From NCBI GenBank assembly GCA_001599755.1, contig BCHX01000006.1, forward strand, positions 3,769,336 through 3,833,335: a DNA stretch of 64,000 nt, read 5' to 3'. Position 1 is the stretch's first letter. Every line of letters starts with the position of its first letter. The notes under the pieces were generated by a model. That model did not search any database and was not told the origin of the DNA. It saw only the letters and a list, made by a program, of their open reading frames with translations. This document shows positions 32,539-42,141 of this stretch, one piece after another. A program made the translations under genes and the position numbers. The DNA is from Gliomastix tumulicola (Eukaryota > Ascomycota > Sordariomycetes > Hypocreales > Bionectriaceae).

Positions 32539-34350
32539 GCTGGCGTCTTCTTCTCTGCTGCCACGAGCACTTCGCAGCTTGAGACATGTTGGAGGCGGTC
32601 AAAGAGGACCCACCTCCGAAAGACACTGCTCACCAGCCACCCGCCACCAGCCACAAAAGCCACACCAGTCACACCAGCCACATCAATGCGCTGTTGTGCT
32701 CCCATGGAAAGCTCTTCAAAATAACACCTCCCACGCAGCCTTTCTTTTCTTTTCTTCTTCTTTTCTCTATCTCTTCTTTCCCACAGCCACAAACGCATTC
32801 ATCCCCCCCCCCAATCCAAGCGTTGAGTCCCCAACGGGCTCTCTCCGGAGAGAACAGACCTCGGACGGCAGAAATACGGGGCACGCAACCACATTCTCAG
32901 ACACTCACACCACTACGCTATTAGCGCAAAAGCTGCACTCGAGCGATTTGGGAAACCACCTCGACGATCTGGACCACACAGAACAAGATAAGCGAGTGAA
33001 TGAACGTGGACAGGCTGCGACACACACACGACACAGGATGGCTGCGGCACGCGACCAAAATGTAGATTAGCTAGTCCGGCTGGCAGAAACTGGCGCGGCT
33101 GGGCAATAATGCTAGGTGGACTGCTGCAACAGTGCAAATTCTTGGGGGGCTACGAATTTACGGGCTGGCGCACGTGTGGCGCTACTGGGGGGGGGGCTCG
33201 TGACGTAGCAGAACCACCCGCCGTGCCAACTGTGCCGCCGAACAGAACCAGGATGTCTGGGATGTGGGGAGGGGAGGCTTGGAAGTTGGGACCAACAAAC
33301 AAGGCGGCCGAGGGTGAGGGGTTGATTGATTGTGAAAATTCGTGGCCGACGAGCACTTGCAGAGCGAAGTCTGACGTGCAGTGACATGCAGCGTTACGCG
33401 TACATGCATGCATCTCGATGCGCTGCAGGGCGGCTGGGGCCCAGGTCAGTTCAGGCTAACAGGTACTACAATGAACGGAAAATGCGTAGTAGCGGACGGG
33501 AGGGAAAAGTAAGACGGCGGCGACAGGACAACGGTTGTCAGACAACGGCGACCGTCCAAGCCAGAAGACGGAGACCACCACCACCCCCAAACCTTGATGG
33601 AAAAGTCAATCGCCGCTGCGTCCTGTCTGAGACTGAACGAGTTGAGGCATTCCGTGTGTGCGTGCATTGTGCCAAGCGCAGACTCCAGAGTCGTTCCCAT
33701 ATGCAATGATGTAACGGCTGTTTGTCAGGATGGAGGATGAACCGATTTTGGACGGACGCCAAGCGACGCACTTTGCCAGGTGGTCGAGCCGAGGAAATAA
33801 GAATAATAATAATAAGCGTCTTTGCCCGCATGATAAGGCAGAAAATTGGTTCGCCCCGACAGCGATTAGCTGCAGAAACGAGGGAGGCTATGCTCAGCCA
33901 TTCCATCGTCTGACCACAGGATGGCTTTTTGGGAGTGATTTGGCACAGATACAGGGTAATAGATATATCACCCCGCTCCTGGGGGGCTGGAGGCCGCAAA
34001 GAAGGGTCTAGATCCTGGTTCGGGTCGTTCTGGTGGGCGGTAAACGGAGGTTGGGAGGGCCGATGTGCAGAAAATGTCACCCCAAACACACGAACACACA
34101 CCCAAAGTCCCAATCTATCCGGTTTGGCAAATGAGCAATCGCTTCTTCTGGCGTAAATTAAAAAATGTCAGCATGCAACGAGGGCGCTGCGCTGTAAAAA
34201 GGTTCAGAGTTCTATATACACCCCAATCATGGCTTAGTAGTAGTAGATACATGAAAGTTCAGTTGTTGCATTAATTAGTGTTGGAGGAACTTTGTGTGTG
34301 CGTGTGCGTGTGCGCGCGCGTACTCGTGTGTGTGTGCGTGTGTGTGTGCG
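32539..34350. other. Low-complexity intergenic region of 1.8 kb
   Basis: Contains a CAC/CCA-rich stretch (about 32630-32690), a CTTTT-rich stretch, a short G run near 33188 and no supported gene. Several long open frames here arise from the biased composition. It probably holds the F-box gene promoter and the glycosyltransferase 3' flank. Confidence 0.5.
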
Positions 34351-34351
34351 C
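34293..34351 (+). repeat. GT/GC-rich microsatellite
   Basis: Interrupted (GT)n/(GC)n repeats that end against the stop codon of the glycosyltransferase, so the start of its 3' UTR is a CA-rich microsatellite. Confidence 0.85.
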
Positions 34352-35610
34352 TAGGCCAACTTTGCGACCTTATTCTCGTCTGACGACGGCTGTAATAGCT
34401 CGTCGTGGTAGCGGCCTGCCACGTAACGGCCGAATTTGAGCAGCCCGAGGTTGATGATGTGCAGGCCGATGGCCGTGCCAATCGCCATGAGCGCGTACCA
34501 GATCCAGCGCCGCTCGCCCAGCCACTCCAGAACCTTGGTGTCGCCCTTGTGCCACGACTGGGCCTCGAGGTCGGTCATGTAGGGCATCAGCTCCGTCGCG
34601 TTGACGACGGACACGAGCGGCGTGGGCAGCGAGGGCAGCGCCTCCAGCCACCCCTTGAGCACCATGGTCAGGAAGAAGGGCCCGGCGGAGATCATGACGG
34701 CGCTGTGCGGGGAGATGGAGGCCAGGGGCTGGGTGATGCTGTCGTAGAACTGCAGCTGCGAGATGGCCTCCTCGTAGACGGGGTGTCGCGCCGTGGCGAT
34801 GAGGAGGTCGTTGGAGACGCCGGTGGGCGTGGTTGATTTGAAGACGGCGTGTTGCGGCGCGCCGTCGGCTTCAATCAGGTGCAGGGGGATGGTCGCGTTG
34901 CACCAGGTGTCGGCGTCGAGGTAGATGCCGCCGTAGTGGTAGAGGACGAAGTAGCGGATGGCGTCGGCGCGCTCGATGGGGAAGGGGTAGTTGTCCCACG
35001 TGTCTACGAACCAGGGATACTCGGCGGCGATGAAGTCGCGAGCCTTCTCGTCGGTCCAGTGCTGTGATGGGTAGTCAGTAAAAAAACGAACTGAGGATTT
35101 TGCCCCCCCCCCCCCCCCCCATTGGATCACGCGGGGGTGACGCAGTGTGTCTCTGTCGCACGCACGCACCATGTACTCAAAATCAGAGTAGGCCTCTTGG
35201 CAGCTCTGGTGCGCGTCACGCCACTCCTCCCTGATGGTCGCATTCTTGGTCGTCTGGTGGAATATCCGCGGGATCGTCTGTTTGGCGGTGTCGTGGTGCG
35301 TATTTGAGGGCGAGGGCGTCTCGAGGGGCAGGCTGAGGCGGGCGCCGAACAGCTCTTCGTTGCGCACGAGCAGTGTGATAAGGGGGTAGAAGATGGCGAC
35401 GAGCGACGAGACAATCACGAAGTCGATGACGGCGAGGATGAGGGCGACTTTGCTGAATCTCGGCAGGCATCGCAGCCCTCTTCGTTCGGACCAGTGTCCG
35501 CGTCGGGGCGAAGGCGGCTCCCAATCCAGGCGCTCGTCCTCGAAGACCGTTTCGCTGCTCGTCCGGGAGGGCGCCAGCAGCCCCTGCTTCTGAGAGTCGT
35601 CGCCTTCCAT
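34351..35610 (-). CDS. DXD-motif glycosyltransferase (OCH1/SUR1-like, Gly_transf_sug)
   Basis: Exons 35170-35610 and 34351-35061 join to 383 residues. A cytosolic N-terminus of about 55 residues precedes a membrane anchor (residues 54-82). The catalytic domain opens with IPRIFHQTTKN and has YGGIYLDADTW, with the metal-binding DxD at 196-198. A second hydrophobic segment lies near the C-terminus. Such type II Golgi enzymes use GDP-mannose; the two-helix layout and the IFHQ and GGIYLDAD motifs fit MIPC synthases (SUR1/CSH1), which mannosylate inositol phosphoceramide, as well as OCH1-like proteins. The intron has GTGCGT and CACAG ends, is exactly 108 nt, and is in frame with no stop, so retention would insert 36 residues. 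The divergent neighbour is a PAP2-family membrane protein. Confidence 0.85.
   Translation of the reverse strand: MEGDDSQKQGLLAPSRTSSETVFEDERLDWEPPSPRRGHWSERRGLRCLPRFSKVALILAVIDFVIVSSLVAIFYPLITLLVRNEELFGARLSLPLETPSPSNTHHDTAKQTIPRIFHQTTKNATIREEWRDAHQSCQEAYSDFEYMVRACDRDTLRHPRVIQWGGGGGAKSSVRFFTDYPSQHWTDEKARDFIAAEYPWFVDTWDNYPFPIERADAIRYFVLYHYGGIYLDADTWCNATIPLHLIEADGAPQHAVFKSTTPTGVSNDLLIATARHPVYEEAISQLQFYDSITQPLASISPHSAVMISAGPFFLTMVLKGWLEALPSLPTPLVSVVNATELMPYMTDLEAQSWHKGDTKVLEWLGERRWIWYALMAIGTAIGLHIINLGLLKFGRYVAGRYHDELLQPSSDENKVAKLA
35103..35120 (+). repeat. C18 homopolymer inside the glycosyltransferase intron
   Basis: Eighteen C residues on the plus strand (poly-G in the pre-mRNA) within the 108-nt intron. 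Prone to length change and to sequencing error. Confidence 0.9.
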
Positions 35611-36768
35611 GTCGGGAGGGCGATAGTATGTATACTGGAAGAAAAATAAATAAATACACGAGTATTATTAGGATTAAGGATAGGGTGGAGGAAGGGAGCG
35701 GAAGGGGAATGGGAATGAGGGACGGAGAGACAGAGAGGGACACAGAAAAGAGACGTAAAAGGAGGGTGTGACGAGATGAAGAATGCCGAGACTTTTCTTC
35801 GGGCTGGTGGTGGGCAGCTAGTAATAACGGGTAATGAAGAGGCACCAGGGACCCCAAACCTGGCCAGGTCTCACAGGCCTCACAGGTCTCTTCGTCCACT
35901 GTAATTCATCGAGAAAAACCTGGCCACACGCGTCATGGGCGCCAATCAAGCCACAGGCTGTGCAGTCTCTGTGGTCCGCTGTGGTCAGTTCCGTGGGACT
36001 GGCGTCGTGCTAAATTCAGGGGCTGTGTGGAGCCAAGAGGAAGCCCCGCCTCCCCTAATAGAAGTCTTCCATTGCCTGAGGATGCCCGAGTGGCTCGGCG
36101 AGGTGGCTCTTGGAGGCCTGCCAGGAGGGGAGGACAGAATTATTCAAACTGTTTGCACACCAAACTCAATGGTCTAGTGTCTTGATAATATCGGCTCCCC
36201 ATCCACCCTGTGGCACAGCACACGCACCCCTCAGGCACTGCTCGCACAGGCTCGCACCGCACGCGACTCAGGCCGTCTCACAACAGATTCATCGACTAAG
36301 ACTGCACTAACAATATTACTCGTGTACCCGCTCGGATTCGACTCGCATTAATTCGCATCGGCGGGATCGGGTTCGGACTGCTGTATGTACCGACCCTAAC
36401 GCTGTTAGTGCTCCTGTCAGTGCTCGGTGCTCACTGAACTCCTGAGCGCGCGCCCGCGCATCCCTGTGTCGAGCTCCCCGTCATCATAATTTTCTCCTGC
36501 AGGTGCTATTTTTGCTCGCATTGGCTGTGTCATCCTGATTTCTTCCTTTTTTCTTCTCTCCTCAGTTCGCTTGTTTTTCCTTTCCTTTGCGTCCGACCGC
36601 CTCGTCCTGTCTCTCCCGCCCGACGCCCCGACTGTCCCTTCAGCAGCAGCAGACTCGCGACACGTGACGAACATAACGGCCGAATGCCAGCGATTGATTT
36701 GACCTTTTGGAATTGACTTTTTCGTGCCGCAATCAATCAATCAATCATCCAACCTACCCGTCATCATC
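35611..36768. other. Divergent intergenic region, glycosyltransferase and PAP2 genes
   Basis: About 1.16 kb with no convincing coding frame. The right part is rich in C and T, as in long fungal leaders. A string resembling a tRNA A box occurs near 36089 but there is no B box. Confidence 0.45.
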
Positions 36769-38211
36769 ATGGCCGAGGAAGATCTCGGGAAGCCTCAGTT
36801 CGCCTACCATGCGACGGTCGAGCCCATCGTGAGTGCCCTGTCCTAACCCCAGCCAGCCAGCCAGCCAGCCCCCCCTCCATTAGCGAAAAATACTGACGCT
36901 GTCGCGTGACCCGTGCCTGAAGATGATTGTGGGCATCATGGTGCTCGCGTGCTACGTCAATCGCCGCCGCGACTATTCCATCATCCCGCGCTCAAAGGGC
37001 GACCAGGGCCTGCTGGGCAACGCAGAACTCGACTCGCTCGACGCCGAGGACCTCTCTGACGACTCGTACGATGCCCGCGACGGCGGCAGCGACAATTTCG
37101 CAGCGGGCAATCTGCTCGCCCAGCCGACGCATCCTCCCAAGAAGCGGAGCTGCTGCGGCGCCGTCGTGCACACGCCCAACTCGTCGCGCTACGCCAACTA
37201 CTGGCACAGCCGCTTCATCCAGAAGTTCCCCTTCCTCGTCGAGATGTTCTACTGGGCCGTCAACCTGCTCTTCTACGTCGGCGTCAAGGCCGGCAGCGAG
37301 CTCATCTTCGCCACCGACGGCATCTGGCAGACGGCGCAGAACCACGGCATCGCGGTCCTCAACCTGGAGCACAACAGCATCTTCAGCTTCCTCTTCCCCG
37401 TCGAGGAGATCACCGTCCAGTCGTTCTTCAGGGAGGGCCACCAGAACATGCTGACCGTCCTCAACCGGGCTTACTCGCTCATCCACATTCCGGTCACTGT
37501 CAGGTAAGCTGACGGGCGCATTCTCTCCATACTTTCCCCCCCCTTGTGCCCCCTGTGCCCCCTGTAATTTCGGTTCCGCCTCCCCATCCCATGTACACCG
37601 ACCGCATTGCATTGCTGACGCCGTTTTTTTTTTCTTTTTCTTTAATTAGTTTCCTTGCATGGTACTACTATGCAGCCCCGACGCACGCCCAATTCGCCGC
37701 CGCGCGCCGCATGATGACGCTCACCAACCTCATGAGCTTCGTCGTCTTCACCACCTACCCGTGCATGCCGCCCCGGCTGCTGCCCGAGGAGTTTGGCTTC
37801 TTCGACACGGTCCGCCGCGAGGATGCCGAGTCCATCTACGCGACCAACAAGTTCTTCAACCAGCTCGCCGCGTTCCCGTCGCTGCACTTCGGATACTCCT
37901 TCTGCATCGGCACCGTCCTGCTGTACCACTCGGGCCTCTTCCGCCGTCGCCTGGCGCCCCGCGAGAAGCGCGTGCCCAAGTTCCAGCAGATCTTCTTCGC
38001 CATCCTCAGCGTCGTGTACCCGCTGTTCGTCCTGACCATCATCGTCGCCACGGCCAACCACTACTACCTCGACGCGCTGGCGGCCACCGGCGTCGTCTTG
38101 TTTGCCTGGGCCTGCAACCGCTGCCTGCTGTGGCTGCTCCCGCTCGAGGACCTCTTTCTCTACTGCGTCAAGCTGGAGAAGCCTATCCCGACTACTGGTA
38201 GTAGGGCATAG
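36769..38211 (+). CDS. PAP2-superfamily membrane protein (Aur1/inositolphosphotransferase-like)
   Basis: Exons 36769-36828, 36923-37503 and 37650-38211 join to 400 residues with several hydrophobic helices. The second half has the PAP2_3 layout: TYPCMPPRLLP, then FPSLHFGYS with His293 and later ANHYYLDA with His351 and Asp355, the catalytic histidines of the phosphatase/phosphotransferase fold. The N-terminal half has a hydrophilic acidic loop (about residues 45-90). Aur1, the inositol phosphoceramide synthase, has the same motifs, but this protein is not a clear Aur1 and could be a lipid phosphatase or another head-group transferase. Intron 1 contains a (CCAG)n stretch. It is divergent from a mannosyltransferase-like gene, which suggests joint work on inositol phospho-lipids. 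Confidence 0.85.
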
Positions 38212-38523
38212 GTAGGAGAATCAGCAACAACAATCATGACTTGTATATGATATTTCTTTTTCAAACTGTTTATACTATTGATAGTGTTTTAATAGACCTA
38301 ATACGTACGTATTTAATATCTTGCCGGCTGCATGCAGATCGAACTTGTGTCCGATGACGACCTATGGCTACTAGTCCGAAGTTTCTTGACTCGCTAGTGC
38401 CGGATGACTGACAGCAATAGGCATGTCGGGGTGCATCCTTGATATCTAGGCTATTCTTGACGATGCGCAGTGCACTAGCTAGGCTAGAGCATGGAAGACA
38501 GATGGACTATTGCGTTTTTGGCG
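38212..38523. other. Convergent 3' flanks
   Basis: About 310 bases between the PAP2 gene and the exporter, AT-rich at the left; no gene seen. Confidence 0.5.
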
Positions 38524-40194
38524 TCACCCCTCCAGCATCTCCGAAGACGACGGCCGCGTTGATTGGAGCAGCACCTTTTGAGCCAGCGGACTCCGACTCC
38601 GGATCGCCTTGCCATACCTGATGAAGGCAAAGGGAATGAAAGACAGAGCCAGCACGAGGAAGCCCAGGAGCGAGCACGCCCACTGGACGCCGAGATCATG
38701 GTACATTCGCGGAGCCGCCAAGGGGAGGCAGACAGCGACCAGAGACCGGGTGGTGCTGGCGGCGGCATGGGCGGGCGCGGCGTACTGGCGGTACGCGTCG
38801 TTGAGATAGTTGAACATGGCTATGAAGATCATCAGGTAGCCAATCCCGAATACCAGCCCAGACATCACCGGCACGGCTGGATGATAGGACGGGTATGCAG
38901 TCCAGCCCAGCCAAAACATGGTGCCGACAATGCTATCCAGGAGTGAGCAAGACGGGCGTCTGTATTAGGTGAACGTCAAAATAAAGACCACAACTTACAT
39001 TGGGCCGCCAAAACAAGCTAGTGGAAGGCGACGGTACTCATCCAGACTCGCCCATGCCTTGCCCGCGACCGAAGCCCGCTTGTGATACGAGCAGTACCCG
39101 AGGTAGGGGATGATGCCCAGCAGGCAGCCCACGGCAACTGCAAAAGAGGTCAGTAAACGTTGAGACGCATTAGCAGCATGGAGTTTCACCCACTTGGCAG
39201 AAATGTCAAGCCGACATATCCAGGGGACATTCCAAATACTCCTGGCTCACCCCCGTCAGCAATATCCACACGTGGGTGGTGGTCCCTGATCCTTACCTCG
39301 GAAGATGATTGGATACGCCTGAAAGAACAGGAAGAACATGGCGTAGAGGTAGGCGCAGTAGAGCGACGTGAAAAGTACGATCGGCTCCCTGACAAGCATG
39401 ATGAATGGCTTTGAGAGCAGTACTTTTGTGTCGACCAAGAATGGCAGCACCAGGGACCGCGATTGGCCGTGCGAAGGCGATGCCGCCTGGCTGATGACGG
39501 GAAGATACGTTTCTGGTAGGAGCGCGACTAGAGGCAAGGAGACGCCAGTCATGGCTGCGCCTATCCAGAAAGGCAGATTCCAAGAATAGAGGCCTGCGAA
39601 CCCAGAGATCAGGGGACCTGCAGAAGCCGCGGCGACACCGGTGCTGGTGAAGTATGCCACAGCGTGGCCCCGTTTCTCCGGGTCATCGTATATATCAGCG
39701 TATAATGCCCCAATGACGGCAATTGGTGCAGCGGCAGCCACTCCGGCGAGAAGCCTGAAAAGCAGGAGCACCTCGTAGAGTGGGCTTACTGCGCAGCAGA
39801 TGGTGAAAATGAAGTAAGCGACACAGGTCCCAAGCAGAACCGGACGACGTCCTATGTGTTCACTGAGTGGGCCGAATACGACAGGTCCAAACGTGTAGCC
39901 GAGAAGATAGATGGAGTTTAGGAGGACCAGTTGCAGGGAGCTCGTGACCGAGAAACGAGCGGCAATGGAATCAACTGCTCCTGACGGCAACGACGAGCCA
40001 ATATTGGCATTGATGCCGATCACGATTCCGATGACCACAATCAGTCTTTTCTTGCTCTGGTATGACGATCAGCCCGAGTCACCGATGGGATGGCGGCGAA
40101 TACATACAGTTGGGAAGTCGATGGAGTTGAGGCGAGAAGACGAGGACGGAGACTGCCGTCCTGCATCAACTTGCCGTTCTGTGGCGATGTGCAT
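38524..40194 (-). CDS. MFS exporter, DHA1 family (polyamine/drug:proton antiporter type)
   Basis: Five exons (40108-40194, 39297-40056, 39194-39241, 38999-39137, 38524-38932) join to 480 residues; exon 3 is only 48 nt. The body begins SKKRLIVVIGIVIGINANIGSSLPS, then YLLGYTFGPVVFGPLSEHIGRRPVLL, the motif A region typical of TPO1/FLU1-like DHA1 antiporters, and has about twelve helices. It should export small molecules from the cell at the plasma membrane. It is divergent, by 343 bases, from a branched-chain aminotransferase, a pairing that would suit export of a branched-chain keto- or amino-acid derivative. No specificity residues can be read. Confidence 0.88.
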
Positions 40195-40537
40195 TGCAGG
40201 CTACGGTCAAGACTGCGTCGTGAACCCAGAGAAGACGAGAGGACAAACTGCGAACTCCATCGACGTATCTTATCGTGACCGTCTTTTGAAGAATTACTTG
40301 CCCGATTCCTTGTCCCCACCGTGAAACACGCCCTACTGAGCTTTGCTGATGTCCATACGCCCTACGCCTTTTGACTCAATTGTTTAGCCACAACGCTTGA
40401 CTAGACCCTCGCGAGTGCTCCTCCAAGTCAGCCTCCCTTTTCTGTATATATGCATAGGAAGGTAGCTCTGGAATGCATCTACCCATCGGCCACAAAAGCA
40501 ACCTTGATCCATCCTGCGACATCTACTCCTTTCAACC
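40195..40537. other. Bidirectional promoter between exporter and aminotransferase
   Basis: About 340 bases. Holds a TATATA box near 40445 and one copy of the 11-mer TACGCCCTACG at 40356-40366. Confidence 0.55.
40445..40452 (+). promoter_or_regulatory. TATA-like box of the branched-chain aminotransferase
   Basis: TATATATG about 93 bases upstream of the ATG at 40538. Confidence 0.45.
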
Positions 40538-41731
40538 ATGACTGAGGCAGCTGGCTCATTGAGGCCTCTCAATGCTTCAAATCTGGAGGTCACATGGACC
40601 ATCGACCCGAAGGCCGTGCCCGCCCACGGGTCTCAGCAGCAACCAGAGGTTACCACCGACCACATGATTACCGTCTCTTGGACTCACGACGGTGGTTGGG
40701 ACACGCCAAAGATGGTTCCCTACGGGCCGCTGTCCTTCATGCCGTCATCAAGTGTACTCAACTACGCCAGCACTTGCTTCGATGGGTTCAAGCTCTACCG
40801 AGGCTATGATGGGCGCCTTCGCATGCTGCAGCCTGAGTACAACTGCCGTCGCATGCTCCAGTCTGCGGTTAGACTCACGCTCCCGGAGTTTGATCCTCAC
40901 GAGCTTCTCAAGCTTGTAAGAGAGCTGTGCATTGCTGATGCCCCCAAGTGGCTTCCGACGGACATGGCCGGCACGTCGCTGTACATACGTCCTCTGATGA
41001 TGGGATGTGACACGACGCTTGGGTACAGGCCTGCACGAAGCGCCCTCCTCTGCATCTTTCTCGTTTACTGGCCGGGACCAAAAGTCGTCGCGCCTGTTCT
41101 CGCTGACGCAGGAGCGCCTGCATCGGAACAGGGCTCTCGGCTGCTTGCGAGCACTGAGCGGGAGGCCAGGGCGTTTCCCGGGGGAAGCGGAGCTGCCAAG
41201 ATTGGTGCCAACTACGCGCCGACCCTCTTGCCACATGCGAACGCTGTGAAGAAGGGATACGACCAGATTCTATGGCTCTTTGGGCCGGACCGCTACGTGA
41301 CCGAAGCCGGGGGGTCTAACTTCTTCCTGATCTGGAGGACAGAGGCTGGTGGCCTTGAGCTGGTGACTGCGCCCTTGGATGATGACGGCCTCATCCTGGC
41401 GGGCAGCACCAGAGCTTTCGTTCTCGGCCTAGCCCGCGCCATGTTTCGAAATGAACAAGAGGATGGGACGGGCCCATGTGAGGTCGTAGAGCGGAGGTTC
41501 ACGATGGGAGAGGTGGAAGCTGCTGCCGATCAAGGTCGGCTGGAGAGTGCCTTTGTGACCGGCACTGCTTGGCAGATTCACCCCGTGGGCGTCATCGGTT
41601 CTAGAGGCAGGGACATCAAGATACCGGTCGGAAAGTTGCGGCATATGTCACTTCTGAGGGAGAAGATGCTGAGTATCGTGTACGGAAAGGAAGAGAACGA
41701 CTGGGTTCGGGTTGTGGAGAAGACGAGCTAA
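40538..41731 (+). CDS. Branched-chain amino acid aminotransferase (class IV, PLP)
   Basis: A single exon of 397 residues. Family marks are PYGPLSFMPSSSVLNYASTCFDG-like entry sequence (residues 61-83), then SLYIRPLMMG, the PLP lysine K221 in FPGGSGAAKIGANYAP and TEAGGSNFFLIW. The fold interconverts Leu, Ile and Val with their 2-keto acids using 2-oxoglutarate. No mitochondrial presequence is seen, so it is probably cytosolic, which would set it apart from the housekeeping mitochondrial enzyme. Its neighbours, an exporter on one side and a C2H2 regulator on the other, suggest an accessory role. BCAT-like genes of this kind also occur in fungal natural-product clusters, but no synthase is in the window. 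Confidence 0.92.
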   Translation: MTEAAGSLRPLNASNLEVTWTIDPKAVPAHGSQQQPEVTTDHMITVSWTHDGGWDTPKMVPYGPLSFMPSSSVLNYASTCFDGFKLYRGYDGRLRMLQPEYNCRRMLQSAVRLTLPEFDPHELLKLVRELCIADAPKWLPTDMAGTSLYIRPLMMGCDTTLGYRPARSALLCIFLVYWPGPKVVAPVLADAGAPASEQGSRLLASTEREARAFPGGSGAAKIGANYAPTLLPHANAVKKGYDQILWLFGPDRYVTEAGGSNFFLIWRTEAGGLELVTAPLDDDGLILAGSTRAFVLGLARAMFRNEQEDGTGPCEVVERRFTMGEVEAAADQGRLESAFVTGTAWQIHPVGVIGSRGRDIKIPVGKLRHMSLLREKMLSIVYGKEENDWVRVVEKTS

Positions 41732-42141
41732 GGGGGTAGAAAGGGATGGCCGGACCTGGAGCTTCATTATGTCCGTTGCGGAAGGAATTGATAATTGCGT
41801 ACGCCCTACGTCTCAAGCCCCGCTTCTTCTTTGCTGACATGTTCATCCGATCGCGGCTGCAATAGCGCGAGTGGTGGCCAAATCTCTTCCCTGCAACATG
41901 CTGTCGAAACGCTGCGTGTGACTGAGACGCTGGAACTTCGCTGAACGGCATTGGAATCGTGTATATTTCAAGTGAGATGCTTGGCCGGAATGGAGAGCGG
42001 ACGTCGCCTCTGTCGACCCAGGGTCAGCGTCTAGTGCATGGCGTCGGTGAGTCACATGAATTCGGTGAGTGAGCGTGTCCTCGGCTGAATGGCTCGAGAG
42101 CGTGTCTGACGGGATTAGTGATAGACCTCCTGCAGAACGAC
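41732..42141. other. Intergenic region upstream of the C2H2 gene
   Basis: About 410 bases. Contains a second TACGCCCTACG copy at 41800-41810. No gene seen; a short 5' exon of the C2H2 gene could lie here but no ATG splices in frame. Confidence 0.45.

Noticed and set aside
32505..33070. Several long frames in the CCA/CTTTT-rich stretch
   Set aside because: They come from biased composition and are present on both strands.
36085..36160. tRNA-like A-box string (GCCCGAGTGGCT)
   Set aside because: No B box or cloverleaf partner within the expected distance.
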